Below, in pieces: positions 54,098-64,000 of a DNA stretch of 64,000 nucleotides. The stretch's first letter is position 1. Each line of letters begins with the position of its first letter. The position numbers and the translations under genes were made by a program. The stretch is from Dyella sp. RRB7 (lineage in GTDB: Bacteria > Pseudomonadota > Gammaproteobacteria > Xanthomonadales > Rhodanobacteraceae): the NCBI RefSeq assembly GCF_022761115.1, contig NZ_JAKWJS010000005.1, forward strand, positions 242,488 through 306,487, in the 5' to 3' direction. The notes under the pieces were generated by a model that was given only the letters and a program-made list of their open reading frames with translations, ran no database searches and had not been told where the DNA came from.

Positions 54098-54289
54098 TTT
54101 GCGAGGCCTTGATAGCGTTGGTGGTGCACCTCCGGAGCGACGTCGCATGCGTAAATCTTTGTTGCCATGGCACAACGGCGGTTGGACGCATCGCGCCCAA
54201 ACCGACACACTGTGGGCTGCTGCCGCGAACCAGGTCGGCCTTCGGGTTGGGTGGTCGCGTCATCACTGACAAGACACCGGGGCAAGGTC

Positions 54290-55303
54290 TTGAGTCGTAA
54301 TCACAAGCAGCAACTGGGCGGAGTACCCGCAGCCAGCCTGACCATGGCTGACTTGGCGAGTGTCGCCGGGGTTTCGAAAATCACCGTGTCGCGGGCGCTC
54401 AGCGACAGCCCGCTGGTCACCCGGGAAACGCGCGAGCGTATCCAGGCGCTCGCCCACGAGCTGGGCTACAAGCTCAACGTCAGCGCGCGCAACCTGCGCC
54501 TGCGCCGCAGCCACACGGTGGCGGTGATCGTGGAGATGAAGCCCAGCCATGACCGCACCATGTTCGATCCGTATCCACTGATCCTGCTCGGCGGCATTTC
54601 CCAGGAGCTGACCGCCAGCGGCTACAGCGTGCTGCTGACCACCCGCCAGGGGGCGACGGCGGCGGCGGTGCAGGCGGCCGATGGCTTGATCCTGCTCGGC
54701 CAGGGCGTGCGCCAGGACGCGGTGCGCCGCTTCGACAAGCTGGGCCTGCCGATGGTGGTGTGGGGTGCGCCGGGTGAGCGCGATGAACACATCGTGGTGG
54801 GTAGCGACAACCGCCAGGGCGGCCGTGCGGTGGCGGAGCATTTCATCCGGCTGGGCCGGCGCAACCCGGTGTTCGTGGGCAATCCCAACCATCCGGAAAT
54901 CTTCGAGCGCCTCAATGGCTTCGTCGATGCACTCGCTGCGCACGGGGTGAAGCCGTTGCTGATCCGGCGCGACGAGTTCACCCTGGCCTCGGGCATGGAT
55001 GCGGTGCATTCACTGGTGGAGCGCGAGGTGGCGTTCGACGCCCTGTTTGCCTGCAGCGACCTGCTGGCCATGGGAGCGATCCGGGCGCTCGGCGCGCTGG
55101 GGCGTTCGGTGCCCGGCGACGTCTCCGTGGTGGGCTACGACGATATGCCGCTGGCGGCCAGTTTCCTGCCTCCGCTCAGCTCCGTCCGGCAGGACTGGCA
55201 GGAGGGCGGCACCTTGCTCGCCCGCAAGGTGCTGGCCTTGATCGGTGATCACCCGGCGCAGTCGGAAATGCTGCCGGTGGAGCTGGTGGTCCGCGCGACC
55301 TGA
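54290..55303 (+). CDS. LacI-family transcriptional repressor of the carbohydrate locus
   Basis: A 337-residue DNA-binding protein. The helix-turn-helix TMADLASVAGVSKITVSRALS lies near residues 18-38, followed by the hinge YKLNVSARNLRLRRSHTVAV and a periplasmic-binding-protein-like domain with PYPLILLGGISQEL, GSDNRQGGRAVAEH, ALFACSDLLAMGAIRAL and VVGYDDMPLAASFLPPLSSV. TTG 54290 is the preferred start because it gives the usual LacI length; ATG 54344 would cut into the helix-turn-helix. It is divergent from the GH65 operon and faces the operators. The effector sugar is unknown. Confidence 0.87.
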   Translation: MSRNHKQQLGGVPAASLTMADLASVAGVSKITVSRALSDSPLVTRETRERIQALAHELGYKLNVSARNLRLRRSHTVAVIVEMKPSHDRTMFDPYPLILLGGISQELTASGYSVLLTTRQGATAAAVQAADGLILLGQGVRQDAVRRFDKLGLPMVVWGAPGERDEHIVVGSDNRQGGRAVAEHFIRLGRRNPVFVGNPNHPEIFERLNGFVDALAAHGVKPLLIRRDEFTLASGMDAVHSLVEREVAFDALFACSDLLAMGAIRALGALGRSVPGDVSVVGYDDMPLAASFLPPLSSVRQDWQEGGTLLARKVLALIGDHPAQSEMLPVELVVRAT

Positions 55304-55316
55304 GTCGTCGCCCGGG

Positions 55317-56975
55317 TCAGCCGGTTGCCGCGGCGTCGCCGGTCGCCTTGCCCATCCGCGCCGGCGTCAGCACCAACCGGAAACAGCTGCCGCCGCCGGC
55401 CACGCGCACGTATTCCAGCGAGGCCTGGTTGGCTTCGCTCATCTGGCGTGCCAGGTACAGGCCCAGGCCGGTGCCGTATTCGTGGGTGGTATAGAACGGC
55501 TCGAAGATCTGCGCGGCCACCTTGGGGGCGATGCCCGGGCCGCGGTCGATCACTTCCAGGATCGGCACGCCGTGTTCGCCGTGGCGGGCCACTACCAGCA
55601 CGCGGGCCGGTTCGCCGGGCAGGCGGCCGTAGCGCAGCGCGTTCTGCACCAGGTTCCATACCACCTGCTGCAGCTGCTGCGGATCGGCCACCGCGGCCAC
55701 CGGGGTGCTGGCCTGGATCACCCGCAGCGAGTCCTCGCCCAGGTCGTTGCCCTGGCGGTATTCGTCCACGAAGCCGTTGGCCCAGGTGCCCAGGTCCAGC
55801 GTTTCCGGGCGCGAGCGCTCGCGCCGCGACAGCTGCAGGATGTTCTCGATGATCTCGTTGAGGCGCACGCAGTGGTTGTTGATGATCTCCACCATGCGCT
55901 GGTCGGTGCCGTCCAGGTCCTGTGATTCGGCCAGCAGTTGCGCGGAATAGCGGATGGCCGCCAGCGGGTTGCGGATTTCGTGCGCGATCGAGGCGGACAG
56001 GCGGCCCAGCGAACTGAGCGTCAACTCCTCCGCGCGACGCGACACCAGCGAGGTGTCGTCCAGGAAGATCAGCACGTGCGAATCGTCGTTCGGCGCCAGG
56101 CGGCTGAAGCGCGGCACCACTTCGGGCACGCCGTCGGCCAGCTGGGTGGCCGATTCGTCGAGCTTGCCCGAGGTCATCCAGTGGTACAGGCGGCGCGACA
56201 GTTCCGGGGCCACGCGGCCCAGGTCGCGCTGGTCGGCGGCGGGGTTGCCCAGCAGCATCCAGGCCGACTCGTTGATCTGGTGGATGCGGTTGGCGTCGTC
56301 CACCAGCAGCACGCCGGTCTTCATGCGCCGGATGATCAGTTCGTTCACCTGGGCCAGGTTGGCCAGGTCCACGCCGCGCTGCTCGGCCAGCGCCTCGGTG
56401 GCGCGGATCTGCCGGCTCAGCACGTAGCACAGCACGGTGATGGAAAAGTACGCCAGGCCGAACAGGCTCGATTCCAGCAGCTCACGGTCCATGCCCGCGT
56501 CGCCGTGCTGGATCTCGAACACCGAATGGCCCAGTACGCCCAGCGTGGCCAGCGCGGCGAAAAAGCACGACAGCCGCAGCGGCAGGATCAGCGCACCCGC
56601 GGCCAGGTTGACCGCCAGCATCATGGCGATGCCGATGCGCGCATCGTGCATGGTGGTGATGGCCAGCACGGCGGCGATGACGTCCACCACCAGCGCGCCC
56701 GACACGGTCAGCCGCAGCCACGGGGTAGAGCGCCGGGTCAGCGAGAGCATGCCCAGCGCAAACAGCAGGAACAGCACCGCCACGCCGCGCGCCAGCCCCA
56801 CGTCGGTCAGTTTCGGCCAGCCCAGGGCATTGGGGCTGAGGGCCAGGCCGATGTAGACCAGCGCCTGGGCCAGCCGGAAGCAGTTCAGGAATAGCAGTTC
56901 GTGGCGTGCCGCGTCGGGTGAGGGACGGGCGCTCGGATACGCGGGCTGCAGGGTGCTGGACACCTGGCTGGGCAC
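55317..56975 (-). CDS. pilS: type IV pilus sensor histidine kinase PilS
   Basis: A 552-residue inner-membrane sensor kinase with six N-terminal helices (about residues 28-195), a PAS domain (about 215-320), HisKA with His in SASIAHEIRNPLAAIRYSA, and a HATPase domain (VVWNLVQNALRYG, DRGPGI, GTGLGLYLA). This six-helix plus PAS plan is that of PilS, which senses pilin and phosphorylates PilR. Its stop is 13 bases from the end of the LacI gene, and pilR begins at 41713 on the same strand, so the usual pilS-pilR adjacency is interrupted by the carbohydrate locus. sucCD lies on the other side, a synteny known in Xanthomonadales. Confidence 0.88.
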   Translation of the reverse strand: MPSQVSSTLQPAYPSARPSPDAARHELLFLNCFRLAQALVYIGLALSPNALGWPKLTDVGLARGVAVLFLLFALGMLSLTRRSTPWLRLTVSGALVVDVIAAVLAITTMHDARIGIAMMLAVNLAAGALILPLRLSCFFAALATLGVLGHSVFEIQHGDAGMDRELLESSLFGLAYFSITVLCYVLSRQIRATEALAEQRGVDLANLAQVNELIIRRMKTGVLLVDDANRIHQINESAWMLLGNPAADQRDLGRVAPELSRRLYHWMTSGKLDESATQLADGVPEVVPRFSRLAPNDDSHVLIFLDDTSLVSRRAEELTLSSLGRLSASIAHEIRNPLAAIRYSAQLLAESQDLDGTDQRMVEIINNHCVRLNEIIENILQLSRRERSRPETLDLGTWANGFVDEYRQGNDLGEDSLRVIQASTPVAAVADPQQLQQVVWNLVQNALRYGRLPGEPARVLVVARHGEHGVPILEVIDRGPGIAPKVAAQIFEPFYTTHEYGTGLGLYLARQMSEANQASLEYVRVAGGGSCFRLVLTPARMGKATGDAAATG

Positions 56976-57267
56976 TCTTGGTTGGCATTACCGGGACGGT
57001 CGGAGGCCAGTATAGACGCGGTTTTTGCATGCGGTAGGGGGCTCTGCCGAACGGCCAGGCAGGCGGCCTTCATCGGCCCGCCCCTTTCCATTGGGGCCCG
57101 CTTCCGCGAAAATACCGGGCCGTATTGCGCGGTTTTCGTCATGTCGACAGGCATGGCGGCGGCGCACTGCATCCGGCAGCGCTTGTACCGCCGTCGTTCC
57201 CCCCTGACCGCCCGGGCCCCACAGCCTGTCGCGGCCGCCATGTTTCCCCGTTCGCTCGAGGTATCGA

Positions 57268-58431
<1,164 letters not shown>

Positions 58432-58445
58432 GGAGTTACTGAACC

Positions 58446-59321
58446 ATGAGCGTTCTCGTTAACAAGAACACCAAGGTCCTCGTGCAGGGCTTTACCGGCC
58501 AGCAGGGCACCTTCCACGCGCAGCAGGCGCTGGATTACGGCACCAAGGTGGTCGGTGGCGTGACCCCGGGCAAGGGCGGCAGCGAGCATATCGGCCTGCC
58601 GGTCTTCAACAGCGTGTCCGAAGCGGTCGACGAAACCGGCGCCGACGCGTCCGTCATCTTCGTGCCGCCGCCGTTCGCGGCCGACTCGATCCTCGAAGCC
58701 ATCGACGCCGGCATCCGCGTCATCGTGGCGATCACCGAGGGCATCCCGGTGCTGGACATGCTGCGCGTCAAGAACGTGCTGGCCCAGCATCCGGAAACCG
58801 TGCTGATCGGTCCCAACTGCCCCGGCATCATCACCCCGGGCGAGTGCAAGATCGGCATCATGCCGGGCCACATCCACAAGCCGGGCAAGGTCGGCATCGT
58901 GTCGCGTTCGGGCACGCTGACCTATGAAGCCGTGTTCCAGACCACCAACGAAGGCCTGGGCCAGTCCACCTGCATCGGCATCGGCGGCGACCCGATCAAC
59001 GGCCTGAACTTCATCGACTGCCTGAAGCTGTTCCAGGACGATCCGCAGACCGAGGGCATCATCATGGTCGGCGAAATCGGCGGCAGCGCCGAGGAAGACG
59101 CCGCCGAGTTCATCGGCGAATACGTCACCAAGCCGGTGGTGTCCTTCATCGCGGGCGCCTCGGCGCCGGCCGGCAAGCGCATGGGCCACGCCGGTGCGAT
59201 CATCTCCGGCGGCAAGGGCACGGCGGCTGCCAAGTTCGCTGCGCTGGAGAAGGCGGGCGTCACCACGGTGAAGTCGCCGGCCGACCTCGGCAAGACCCTC
59301 GCGGGCCTGATGAAGAAGTAA
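58446..59321 (+). CDS. sucD: succinyl-CoA synthetase alpha subunit
   Basis: A 291-residue CoA-binding subunit that holds the phosphohistidine. Motifs: [17 protein letters not shown] (CoA site), [20 protein letters not shown], and [16 protein letters not shown] with the phosphorylated histidine near residue 246. Second gene of the sucCD operon; a hairpin with a TTCG loop follows. Confidence 0.97.
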   Translation: MSVLVNKNTKVLVQGFTGQQGTFHAQQALDYGTKVVGGVTPGKGGSEHIGLPVFNSVSEAVDETGADASVIFVPPPFAADSILEAIDAGIRVIVAITEGIPVLDMLRVKNVLAQHPETVLIGPNCPGIITPGECKIGIMPGHIHKPGKVGIVSRSGTLTYEAVFQTTNEGLGQSTCIGIGGDPINGLNFIDCLKLFQDDPQTEGIIMVGEIGGSAEEDAAEFIGEYVTKPVVSFIAGASAPAGKRMGHAGAIISGGKGTAAAKFAALEKAGVTTVKSPADLGKTLAGLMKK

Positions 59322-59346
59322 GTCGGCACTGACTGCTCTAAAATGC

Positions 59347-59378
59347 GAAGGCCGCGATTCGTCGCGGCCTTCGTCATT
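59347..59378 (+). terminator. sucCD terminator with TTCG tetraloop
   Basis: An 11-bp stem (GAAGGCCGCGA with TCGCGGCCTTC) closed by the very stable TTCG tetraloop, followed by GTCATTT. The T run is short. It lies between sucD and nadE on the same strand, 14 bases before the nadE start. Confidence 0.7.
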
Positions 59379-59392
59379 TATGGAGCAAGTCG

Positions 59393-61024
59393 ATGGCAAT
59401 CCTGCGTCTGGCCCTGGCCCAGTACGATTTTCCGGTCGGCGCGGTGGCGGGCAATGCTGCCAAGGTGGGCGACCTGATGGCCCAGGCGCGCGAAGGCGGT
59501 GCTTCGCTGGCCGTGTTTCCCGAGCTCACCCTGAGCGGTTACCCGCCGGAAGACCTGCTGCTGCGGCCGAGTTTTCTCGCCGCCTGCCAGTGCGAACTCA
59601 ATGCGCTCGCTGGCGCCACCGACGGTGTGGCGGTACTGGTCGGCCATCCACACAGCGAAGGCGAGGTGTACAACGCCGCCAGCCTGCTGCGTGGCGGACG
59701 CATCGAACTGACCACGCACAAGCAGGCCTTGCCCAACTACGGCGTGTTCGACGACAAGCGTTATTTCCGCCCCGGTCATGACAGTGCCGTGGCGATGATC
59801 GACGGCGTGCGCGTAGGCATGCTGATCTGCGAGGACATCTGGCAGCCCGAGCCGGCCGCCAAGGCGGCGGCGGCGGGCGCCGAGCTGATCGTGGTGATCA
59901 ATGCCTCGCCGTGGGACGACGCCAAGCAGGCCGGCCGCGAGGCGGTGCTCACCGAACGCGCGAAGGAGACGGGCTGCGCGATCGCCTACCTCAACCTGGT
60001 CGGCGGCCAGGACGAAGTGGTCTATGACGGCGGCTCGCTGCTGGTGAATGCCCATGGCGACATCGCCGCGCGTGCGCCGAATTTCGTCGACGCCATGCTG
60101 TGGGCCGAGTTCGACAGCGAAACGCGCACACTGCGTGCGGAGAACTGGCCGGTGGCGCCGGACGGCTCCATCGAGGCCACGCTGTACGCCGCGCTGGTAC
60201 GCGGCATTCGCGACTACATCGACAAGAACGGTTTCTCCGGCGTGCTGCTGGGGCTTTCCGGCGGCATCGATTCGGCGTTGACGCTGGCGCTGGCGGTGGA
60301 CGCGCTGGGCGCCGACCGCGTCACCGCGGTGATGATGCCCACGCGCTACACCTCGCAGCTTTCGCTCGATGGCGCCCGCGCCCAGGCCGAACAGCTTGGC
60401 GTGGATTACCACGTCATCGACATCGAGCAGACCTACCAGTCGTTCATCGAGGCGCTCACCCCGGCCTTCCGCGGCAAGGGCCCGGACACCACCGAGGAAA
60501 ACCTGCAGTCGCGCACGCGCGGCGTGATGCTGATGGCGCTGTCCAACAAGCACGGTCGCCTGCTGCTGGCCACCGGCAACAAGAGCGAGATGGCGGTGGG
60601 CTATGCCACGCTTTACGGCGACATGTGCGGTGCCTACGCGCCGCTGAAAGATGTCTACAAGACCGTGGTCTATCGCCTGTCGCGCTGGCGCAACGCGCAT
60701 GCGGCGCGGCTGGGCGAGCCCGAAGTGATTCCCTCGGCGGTGATCGACCGGCCGCCCTCGGCCGAGCTGCGCGACAACCAGACCGACCAGGATTCGCTGC
60801 CGCCCTACGATGAACTGGATGCCATCCTGGCCCGTTTCATCGAGGCCGAGCAATCCCAGGCCGAGATCGCCGCGCAGGGTTTCCACGCCGATACGGTGCG
60901 CCGCGTGGTGCGCCTGGTATTGCTCAACGAGTTCAAGCGCCGACAGTCGGCGCCGGGGCCGCGGGTGACCACGCGGGCGTTCGGGCGCGAACGGCGCTAC
61001 CCCATCACGTCGGGCTGGAAATAA
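59393..61024 (+). CDS. nadE: glutamine-dependent NAD+ synthetase
   Basis: A 543-residue two-domain enzyme that amidates deamido-NAD with ATP and glutamine. The N-terminal nitrilase-type glutaminase has Glu in FPELTLSGYP, Lys in THKQALPNYGVFDDKRYF and nucleophilic Cys in GMLICEDIW. The C-terminal synthetase has the P-loop LGLSGGIDSALTL and the KSEMAVGYATLYGDMCG stretch. Ammonia would be channelled between the domains. GGAG before ATG 59393 supports the start. Confidence 0.96.
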   Translation: MAILRLALAQYDFPVGAVAGNAAKVGDLMAQAREGGASLAVFPELTLSGYPPEDLLLRPSFLAACQCELNALAGATDGVAVLVGHPHSEGEVYNAASLLRGGRIELTTHKQALPNYGVFDDKRYFRPGHDSAVAMIDGVRVGMLICEDIWQPEPAAKAAAAGAELIVVINASPWDDAKQAGREAVLTERAKETGCAIAYLNLVGGQDEVVYDGGSLLVNAHGDIAARAPNFVDAMLWAEFDSETRTLRAENWPVAPDGSIEATLYAALVRGIRDYIDKNGFSGVLLGLSGGIDSALTLALAVDALGADRVTAVMMPTRYTSQLSLDGARAQAEQLGVDYHVIDIEQTYQSFIEALTPAFRGKGPDTTEENLQSRTRGVMLMALSNKHGRLLLATGNKSEMAVGYATLYGDMCGAYAPLKDVYKTVVYRLSRWRNAHAARLGEPEVIPSAVIDRPPSAELRDNQTDQDSLPPYDELDAILARFIEAEQSQAEIAAQGFHADTVRRVVRLVLLNEFKRRQSAPGPRVTTRAFGRERRYPITSGWK

Positions 61025-61042
61025 GCTGCGAGAGAGCTTTCC

Positions 61043-61121
61043 GTAGGAGCACACCCTGTGCGCGACAGCCCAGCGGAGCGGTAACGCTGCAGCGCTGCGG
61101 TCGCGCACGGCGCGCGCCTAC
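61043..61121. repeat. GTAGGAGC-type interspersed repeat
   Basis: A 79-base element bounded by GTAGGAGC and GCGCCTAC with inner complementary arms TGTGCGCGAC and GTCGCGCAC. Elements of this type are scattered between genes in Pseudomonas and Xanthomonadales. It lies just after nadE. Confidence 0.65.
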
Positions 61122-61127
61122 AGGTAA

Positions 61128-61164
61128 AGAAAAAGCCGGTGAGCTCGCGCCCACCGGCTTTTTT
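61128..61164. terminator. bidirectional terminator between nadE and bamD
   Basis: A GCCGGTG/CACCGGC stem with a ten-base loop, preceded by a run of A and followed by a run of T, so either strand reads as an intrinsic terminator. nadE and bamD converge on it. Confidence 0.9.
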
Positions 61165-61189
61165 CATTCCGACGTGTCGGAGTCGTCGA

Positions 61190-62029
61190 TCAATGATGAC
61201 CCGAGAACGGAATCATCTTGCGTATCAGCGACGGCGAATGCGGCCACTTCGGATCCTTCAGGTACGGGTGATCCGGGTAGTTCATGGCCAGCACCTGGCG
61301 CGTCTGGTCGGCCAGGGTCTTCTGGTCCATGCCCAGGTAGCTGCGGGTGAGGATGGCCAGCGCATCGCCGGTCTGCGGCGCCTGCTGGTAATGCTCGATC
61401 ACGTACTGGGCGCGGTCGGCAGAGGCGATATAAGCCTTGTTGCGCAGGTAGTACTCGGCCACGTTGATTTCGAACTGGGCAAGCACGTTGCGCAGGTAGA
61501 TCATGCGCTGGCGGGCATCGGCGGCGTAGGCGCTGTCCGGGAAGCGGCGCGACAGCTCGGAGAAGTCGTCGAACGACTTCAGGTTGAAGCCCTGGTCGCG
61601 GCGGCTCTGGCTTTCGTCGCGCTGCAGCAGGCGCTCAATGGCGCCACCGGTGCGGTCGAAATTGATCAGGCCGCGCAGGTAGTAGGCATAATCCACGTGC
61701 TTGTGGGTCGGATACGTCTTGATGAAGCGGTTGATGGTGGAATAAGCGTCATCCGGCTGGTTGTCCTTGTACTGCGAGTAGGCCAGGTCAAGCTGGGCCT
61801 GCTCGTTGAAATCACCGGACGGAAAGCGCGCGATCAGGCGCTGGTACGCTTTGGAGGCTGCCGAATAGTCCGCGTGCTCCATGGAGTCGTGGGCCTTGGC
61901 GTAAAGCTTGTCCACCGGCAAGGTATCGTTGGTGTCCCGCTTGTGATGGAACATCGAGCATGCGCTCATCGACAAGGCGATGGCGAGCACGACAAAAAAT
62001 TTGAAAGCCGGCAGCTTGGTTACGCGCAT
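61190..62029 (-). CDS. bamD: outer membrane assembly lipoprotein BamD
   Basis: A 279-residue lipoprotein of the Bam complex that inserts beta-barrel proteins. ATG 62029 begins a lipoprotein signal with the lipobox LSMSAC near residue 24. Five TPR-like motifs follow, including YSAASKAYQRLIARFPSGDF, AQLDLAYSQYKDNQPDDAYS and HVDYAYYLRGLINFDR, the last being typical of BamD. It is divergent from rluD, the standard gene order. Confidence 0.96.
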   Translation of the reverse strand: MRVTKLPAFKFFVVLAIALSMSACSMFHHKRDTNDTLPVDKLYAKAHDSMEHADYSAASKAYQRLIARFPSGDFNEQAQLDLAYSQYKDNQPDDAYSTINRFIKTYPTHKHVDYAYYLRGLINFDRTGGAIERLLQRDESQSRRDQGFNLKSFDDFSELSRRFPDSAYAADARQRMIYLRNVLAQFEINVAEYYLRNKAYIASADRAQYVIEHYQQAPQTGDALAILTRSYLGMDQKTLADQTRQVLAMNYPDHPYLKDPKWPHSPSLIRKMIPFSGHH

Positions 62030-62099
62030 GAGAAAGGGTTCAGATGTTTGATCGAAAAGGGATGATAGCCGAAACCACCGGTTGCCCGGGCAGACGGCC

Positions 62100-63077
62100 A
62101 TGACGACGATTCGTCATGAGGCCGCAGTGCCCCTGTCTGCCGCGGGTCGGAGGTTCGACCAGGCCTTGGCCGAGATGTTCCCGGACTATTCGCGATCCCG
62201 CCTCACGGCCTGGATCAAGGCCGGTGCGGTGACCCTGGATGGCGTCGTAGCGCCGCCCAGGCAGCTGCTGCGCGGCGGCGAACGGGTGCGGCTGGAGGCC
62301 GAGCTGGAAAACGAGGTAGAGCTGGCCCCGGAGGCCATTGCGCTGGATATCGTCCATGAGGACGAGCACGTGCTGGTGCTGAACAAGCCGGCCGGGCTGG
62401 TGGTGCATCCGGGCGCAGGAAATAGCGCCGGCACGCTGCTGAACGCCTTGCTGCACCATGATCCGGCGCTGGCCGAGCTGCCGCGTGGCGGCATCGTGCA
62501 CCGGTTGGACAAGGACACTTCCGGCCTGATGGTGGTGGCCAAGACCCTGCCGGCGCACACCGCCCTGGTGGACATGCTGTCCCGCCATGACGTGGAGCGG
62601 CAGTACGAGGCAGTGGTGCTGGGCACCCTGGTGGCCGGTGGCACCGTGGATGCGGCGATCGGCCGCCATATGGGCGACCGCCTGCGCCAGGCCGTGCGCG
62701 ACGAGGAGGACGGCAAGCACGCCGTCACCCATTACCGGCTGCGTGAGCGCTTCCGTGCCCACAGCCTGATCCAGTGCAGCCTGGAAACCGGCCGCACCCA
62801 TCAGATCCGCGTGCATATGGCGCACATCGGGCATCCGTTGGTCGGTGACCCGCTCTACGGCGGTGGCCTGAAGCTGCCCAAGGGCGCCACGCCCGAACTG
62901 GTCGCGGCCCTGCGCGGCTTCCGCCGCCAGGCGTTGCATGCCGAGCGGCTGGCGTTCGAGCATCCGATCAGCCACGAACCGCTGTCCTTCAGCGCGGAAC
63001 GGCCGGCCGACCAGCAGGCCCTGATCGATGCCCTGCGTGCCGACACCGTGCAGGCCGGCCCCGAGGAATGGCGGTGA
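62100..63077 (+). CDS. rluD: 23S rRNA pseudouridine synthase RluD
   Basis: A 325-residue pseudouridine synthase for helix 69 positions of 23S rRNA. It has an N-terminal S4 RNA-binding domain (about 15-80: [18 protein letters not shown]) and a catalytic domain with Asp in [16 protein letters not shown], plus [30 protein letters not shown] 62100 is preferred over a TTG at 62082. pgeF follows five bases later. Neighbours bamD and pgeF support RluD rather than RluC or RluA. Confidence 0.95.
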   Translation: MTTIRHEAAVPLSAAGRRFDQALAEMFPDYSRSRLTAWIKAGAVTLDGVVAPPRQLLRGGERVRLEAELENEVELAPEAIALDIVHEDEHVLVLNKPAGLVVHPGAGNSAGTLLNALLHHDPALAELPRGGIVHRLDKDTSGLMVVAKTLPAHTALVDMLSRHDVERQYEAVVLGTLVAGGTVDAAIGRHMGDRLRQAVRDEEDGKHAVTHYRLRERFRAHSLIQCSLETGRTHQIRVHMAHIGHPLVGDPLYGGGLKLPKGATPELVAALRGFRRQALHAERLAFEHPISHEPLSFSAERPADQQALIDALRADTVQAGPEEWR

Positions 63078-63081
63078 ACGC

Positions 63082-63834
63082 GTGAGCGTGGAGGGCCCCT
63101 GGATCATTCCCGATTGGCCGGCCCCGAGGCACGTGCGCGCCGTGGTGAGCACCCGGCAGGGTCCGGGGATATCCGTCGCGCCGTTTGACCGCCTGAATCT
63201 CGGCAGCCGTTGTGGCGATGCGCCGGAGTCCGTGGCGGCCAACCGCGCCGCCCTGCAATCGGCGCTGGGCCTCGAACGCGCGCCGCACTGGCTGCAACAG
63301 GTGCACGGCGTCGACGTGGCCGATATCGACGGCATGGACCATGAAGGCGAACCACGCGCGGATGCCGCCGTGACCTGCCGTCGTGGCGAGCCGTTGGCCA
63401 TCCTCACCGCCGATTGCCTGCCGGTGCTGTACTGCGCCCTCGACGGCAACGCGATCGCCGCGGCACACGCCGGCTGGCGCGGCCTGCTGACTGGCGTGCT
63501 GGAGGCCGCGCTCGCTTCATTGCCGGCACCGCCGTCGCAGGTCATGGCTTGGCTGGGGCCATGCATTGGCGCGCCCAGCTACGAAGTGGGCGAGGAGGTG
63601 CATGACGCTTTCCTGGTCGGTGACGCGGGAGCGGAGGCTTGTTTCATGCCGACCCGACCAGGGCACTGGCTGTGTGATCTGGCTGGATTGGCGCGGCGCC
63701 GGTTGCTCGCTGCAGGTGTGGCGAGTGTGCATGGCGGTGGGTTTGATACGCGGACCGATGCGCGGTTTTATTCCTATCGGCGGGATGGAGCGAAGAGTGG
63801 AAGGTTTGCGAGTTTGATTTGGTTGGAGGGGTAG
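63082..63834 (+). CDS. pgeF: peptidoglycan editing factor PgeF (YfiH, laccase-domain)
   Basis: A 250-residue protein of the multicopper polyphenol oxidase/laccase-like domain group. In E. coli, PgeF removes misincorporated L-Ser-containing muropeptide precursors. Metal-binding histidines and cysteine appear in QQVHGVDV, TADCLPVLYC, AAHAGWRGLL and WLGPCIGAPSYEVG. The start is GTG 63082, five bases after rluD, so the genes are co-transcribed. Confidence 0.92.
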   Translation: MSVEGPWIIPDWPAPRHVRAVVSTRQGPGISVAPFDRLNLGSRCGDAPESVAANRAALQSALGLERAPHWLQQVHGVDVADIDGMDHEGEPRADAAVTCRRGEPLAILTADCLPVLYCALDGNAIAAAHAGWRGLLTGVLEAALASLPAPPSQVMAWLGPCIGAPSYEVGEEVHDAFLVGDAGAEACFMPTRPGHWLCDLAGLARRRLLAAGVASVHGGGFDTRTDARFYSYRRDGAKSGRFASLIWLEG

Positions 63835-63861
63835 GTGGGGCGCGCGGTGCGCGCGTTTTTG

Positions 63862-63890
63862 GTCGTCATTCCCGCGAAGGCGGGGATCCA
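63862..63890. repeat. short interspersed GTCATTCCCGC hairpin repeat
   Basis: CGTCATTCCCGCGAAGGCGGGGATCCA, the clearest copy in the window of the GTCAT hairpin family; it follows pgeF. Confidence 0.7.
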
Positions 63891-63967
63891 GGGACTGTCG
63901 CTTTTGTTGGCGTGGTCGCCGGGGTGCCGCCTGCGCAGCGGGCGTTTCGATCGTCTGCCGACGCTCG

Positions 63968-64000
63968 AGTCACTTTTCTTTTGCTGGCCCACGCATGCGC
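63968..64000. repeat. partial second copy of the structured intergenic element
   Basis: The last 33 bases (AGTCACTTTTCTTTTGCTGG and then CCCACGCATGCGC) closely match the reverse complement of 20224-20255 (GTCACTTCTCTTTGCTTG and then CCCACGCATACGC). The element continues beyond the window. Confidence 0.65.

Noticed and set aside
41790..55303. The carbohydrate locus as a classical integrative element
   Set aside because: No integrase, transposase, tRNA or terminal direct repeats were seen at its edges, and codon use looks like the surroundings, so only insertion by some unspecified route is proposed.

Overview
The window is high-GC DNA densely packed with genes and lacks tRNA or rRNA genes. 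Its gene set points to a gammaproteobacterium of the Xanthomonadales, most likely the Rhodanobacteraceae (Dyella/Rhodanobacter/Luteibacter type). The pointers are a metX-metB-hom operon behind a SAM-I riboswitch, pilS next to sucCD, the pepA/lptFG divergent pair, bamD/rluD/pgeF, TonB-dependent receptors with a Fur box, and the structured intergenic repeats of this order. The genus is inferred from gene content and was not tested by a search.

Layout. 0-3.1 kb: the end of an aminotransferase gene, an M24 peptidase-like protein, a small membrane protein and a secreted protein with an internal duplication. 3.1-6.9 kb: the methionine operon, with tandem met-box-like sites, a sigma70 promoter, a SAM-I riboswitch, a Shine-Dalgarno-sequestering hairpin, then metX, metB and hom, closed by a bidirectional terminator. 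6.9-16 kb: an APC permease, a Sel1-repeat protein, serine dehydratase, a Fur-controlled siderophore receptor, a small thioredoxin-fold protein and a translationally coupled yceI-cytochrome b561-yceI set. 16-25.5 kb: a giant hybrid sensor kinase, a 0.6-kb multi-hairpin intergenic element, threonine aldolase, a glucan-type ABC exporter and lptF/lptG, with lptF apparently starting at CTG. 25.5-40.2 kb: mostly housekeeping genes (pepA, holC, phaZ, a methyltransferase, an RDD protein, xerD, dsbC, a zinc alcohol dehydrogenase, purL) followed by an unknown membrane protein, a glycosyltransferase and a DMT transporter.

40.3-57 kb is the most unusual part. The type IV pilus regulators pilR and pilS lie on the same strand but are separated by 13.6 kb, and the gap is filled exactly by a carbohydrate locus. 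That locus holds a LacI-family repressor, a cytosolic GH65 phosphorylase fused to beta-phosphoglucomutase, a TonB-dependent receptor, an MFS transporter, a secreted GH65 enzyme, a secreted GH37-like enzyme and a secreted esterase. A set of three 14-bp operators lies between the repressor and the enzyme genes; two of them sit inside a perfect 24-bp inverted repeat. The proposed flow is outer-membrane uptake, periplasmic cleavage of an alpha-linked gluco-oligosaccharide, inner-membrane import, phosphorolysis to beta-glucose 1-phosphate, and isomerisation to glucose 6-phosphate. The substrate is unknown, and departures from the trehalase signatures argue against assuming trehalose.

57-64 kb is housekeeping again: sucCD, nadE, bamD, rluD and pgeF, with terminators and short interspersed repeats between them. 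The window ends inside a second copy of the structured intergenic element.
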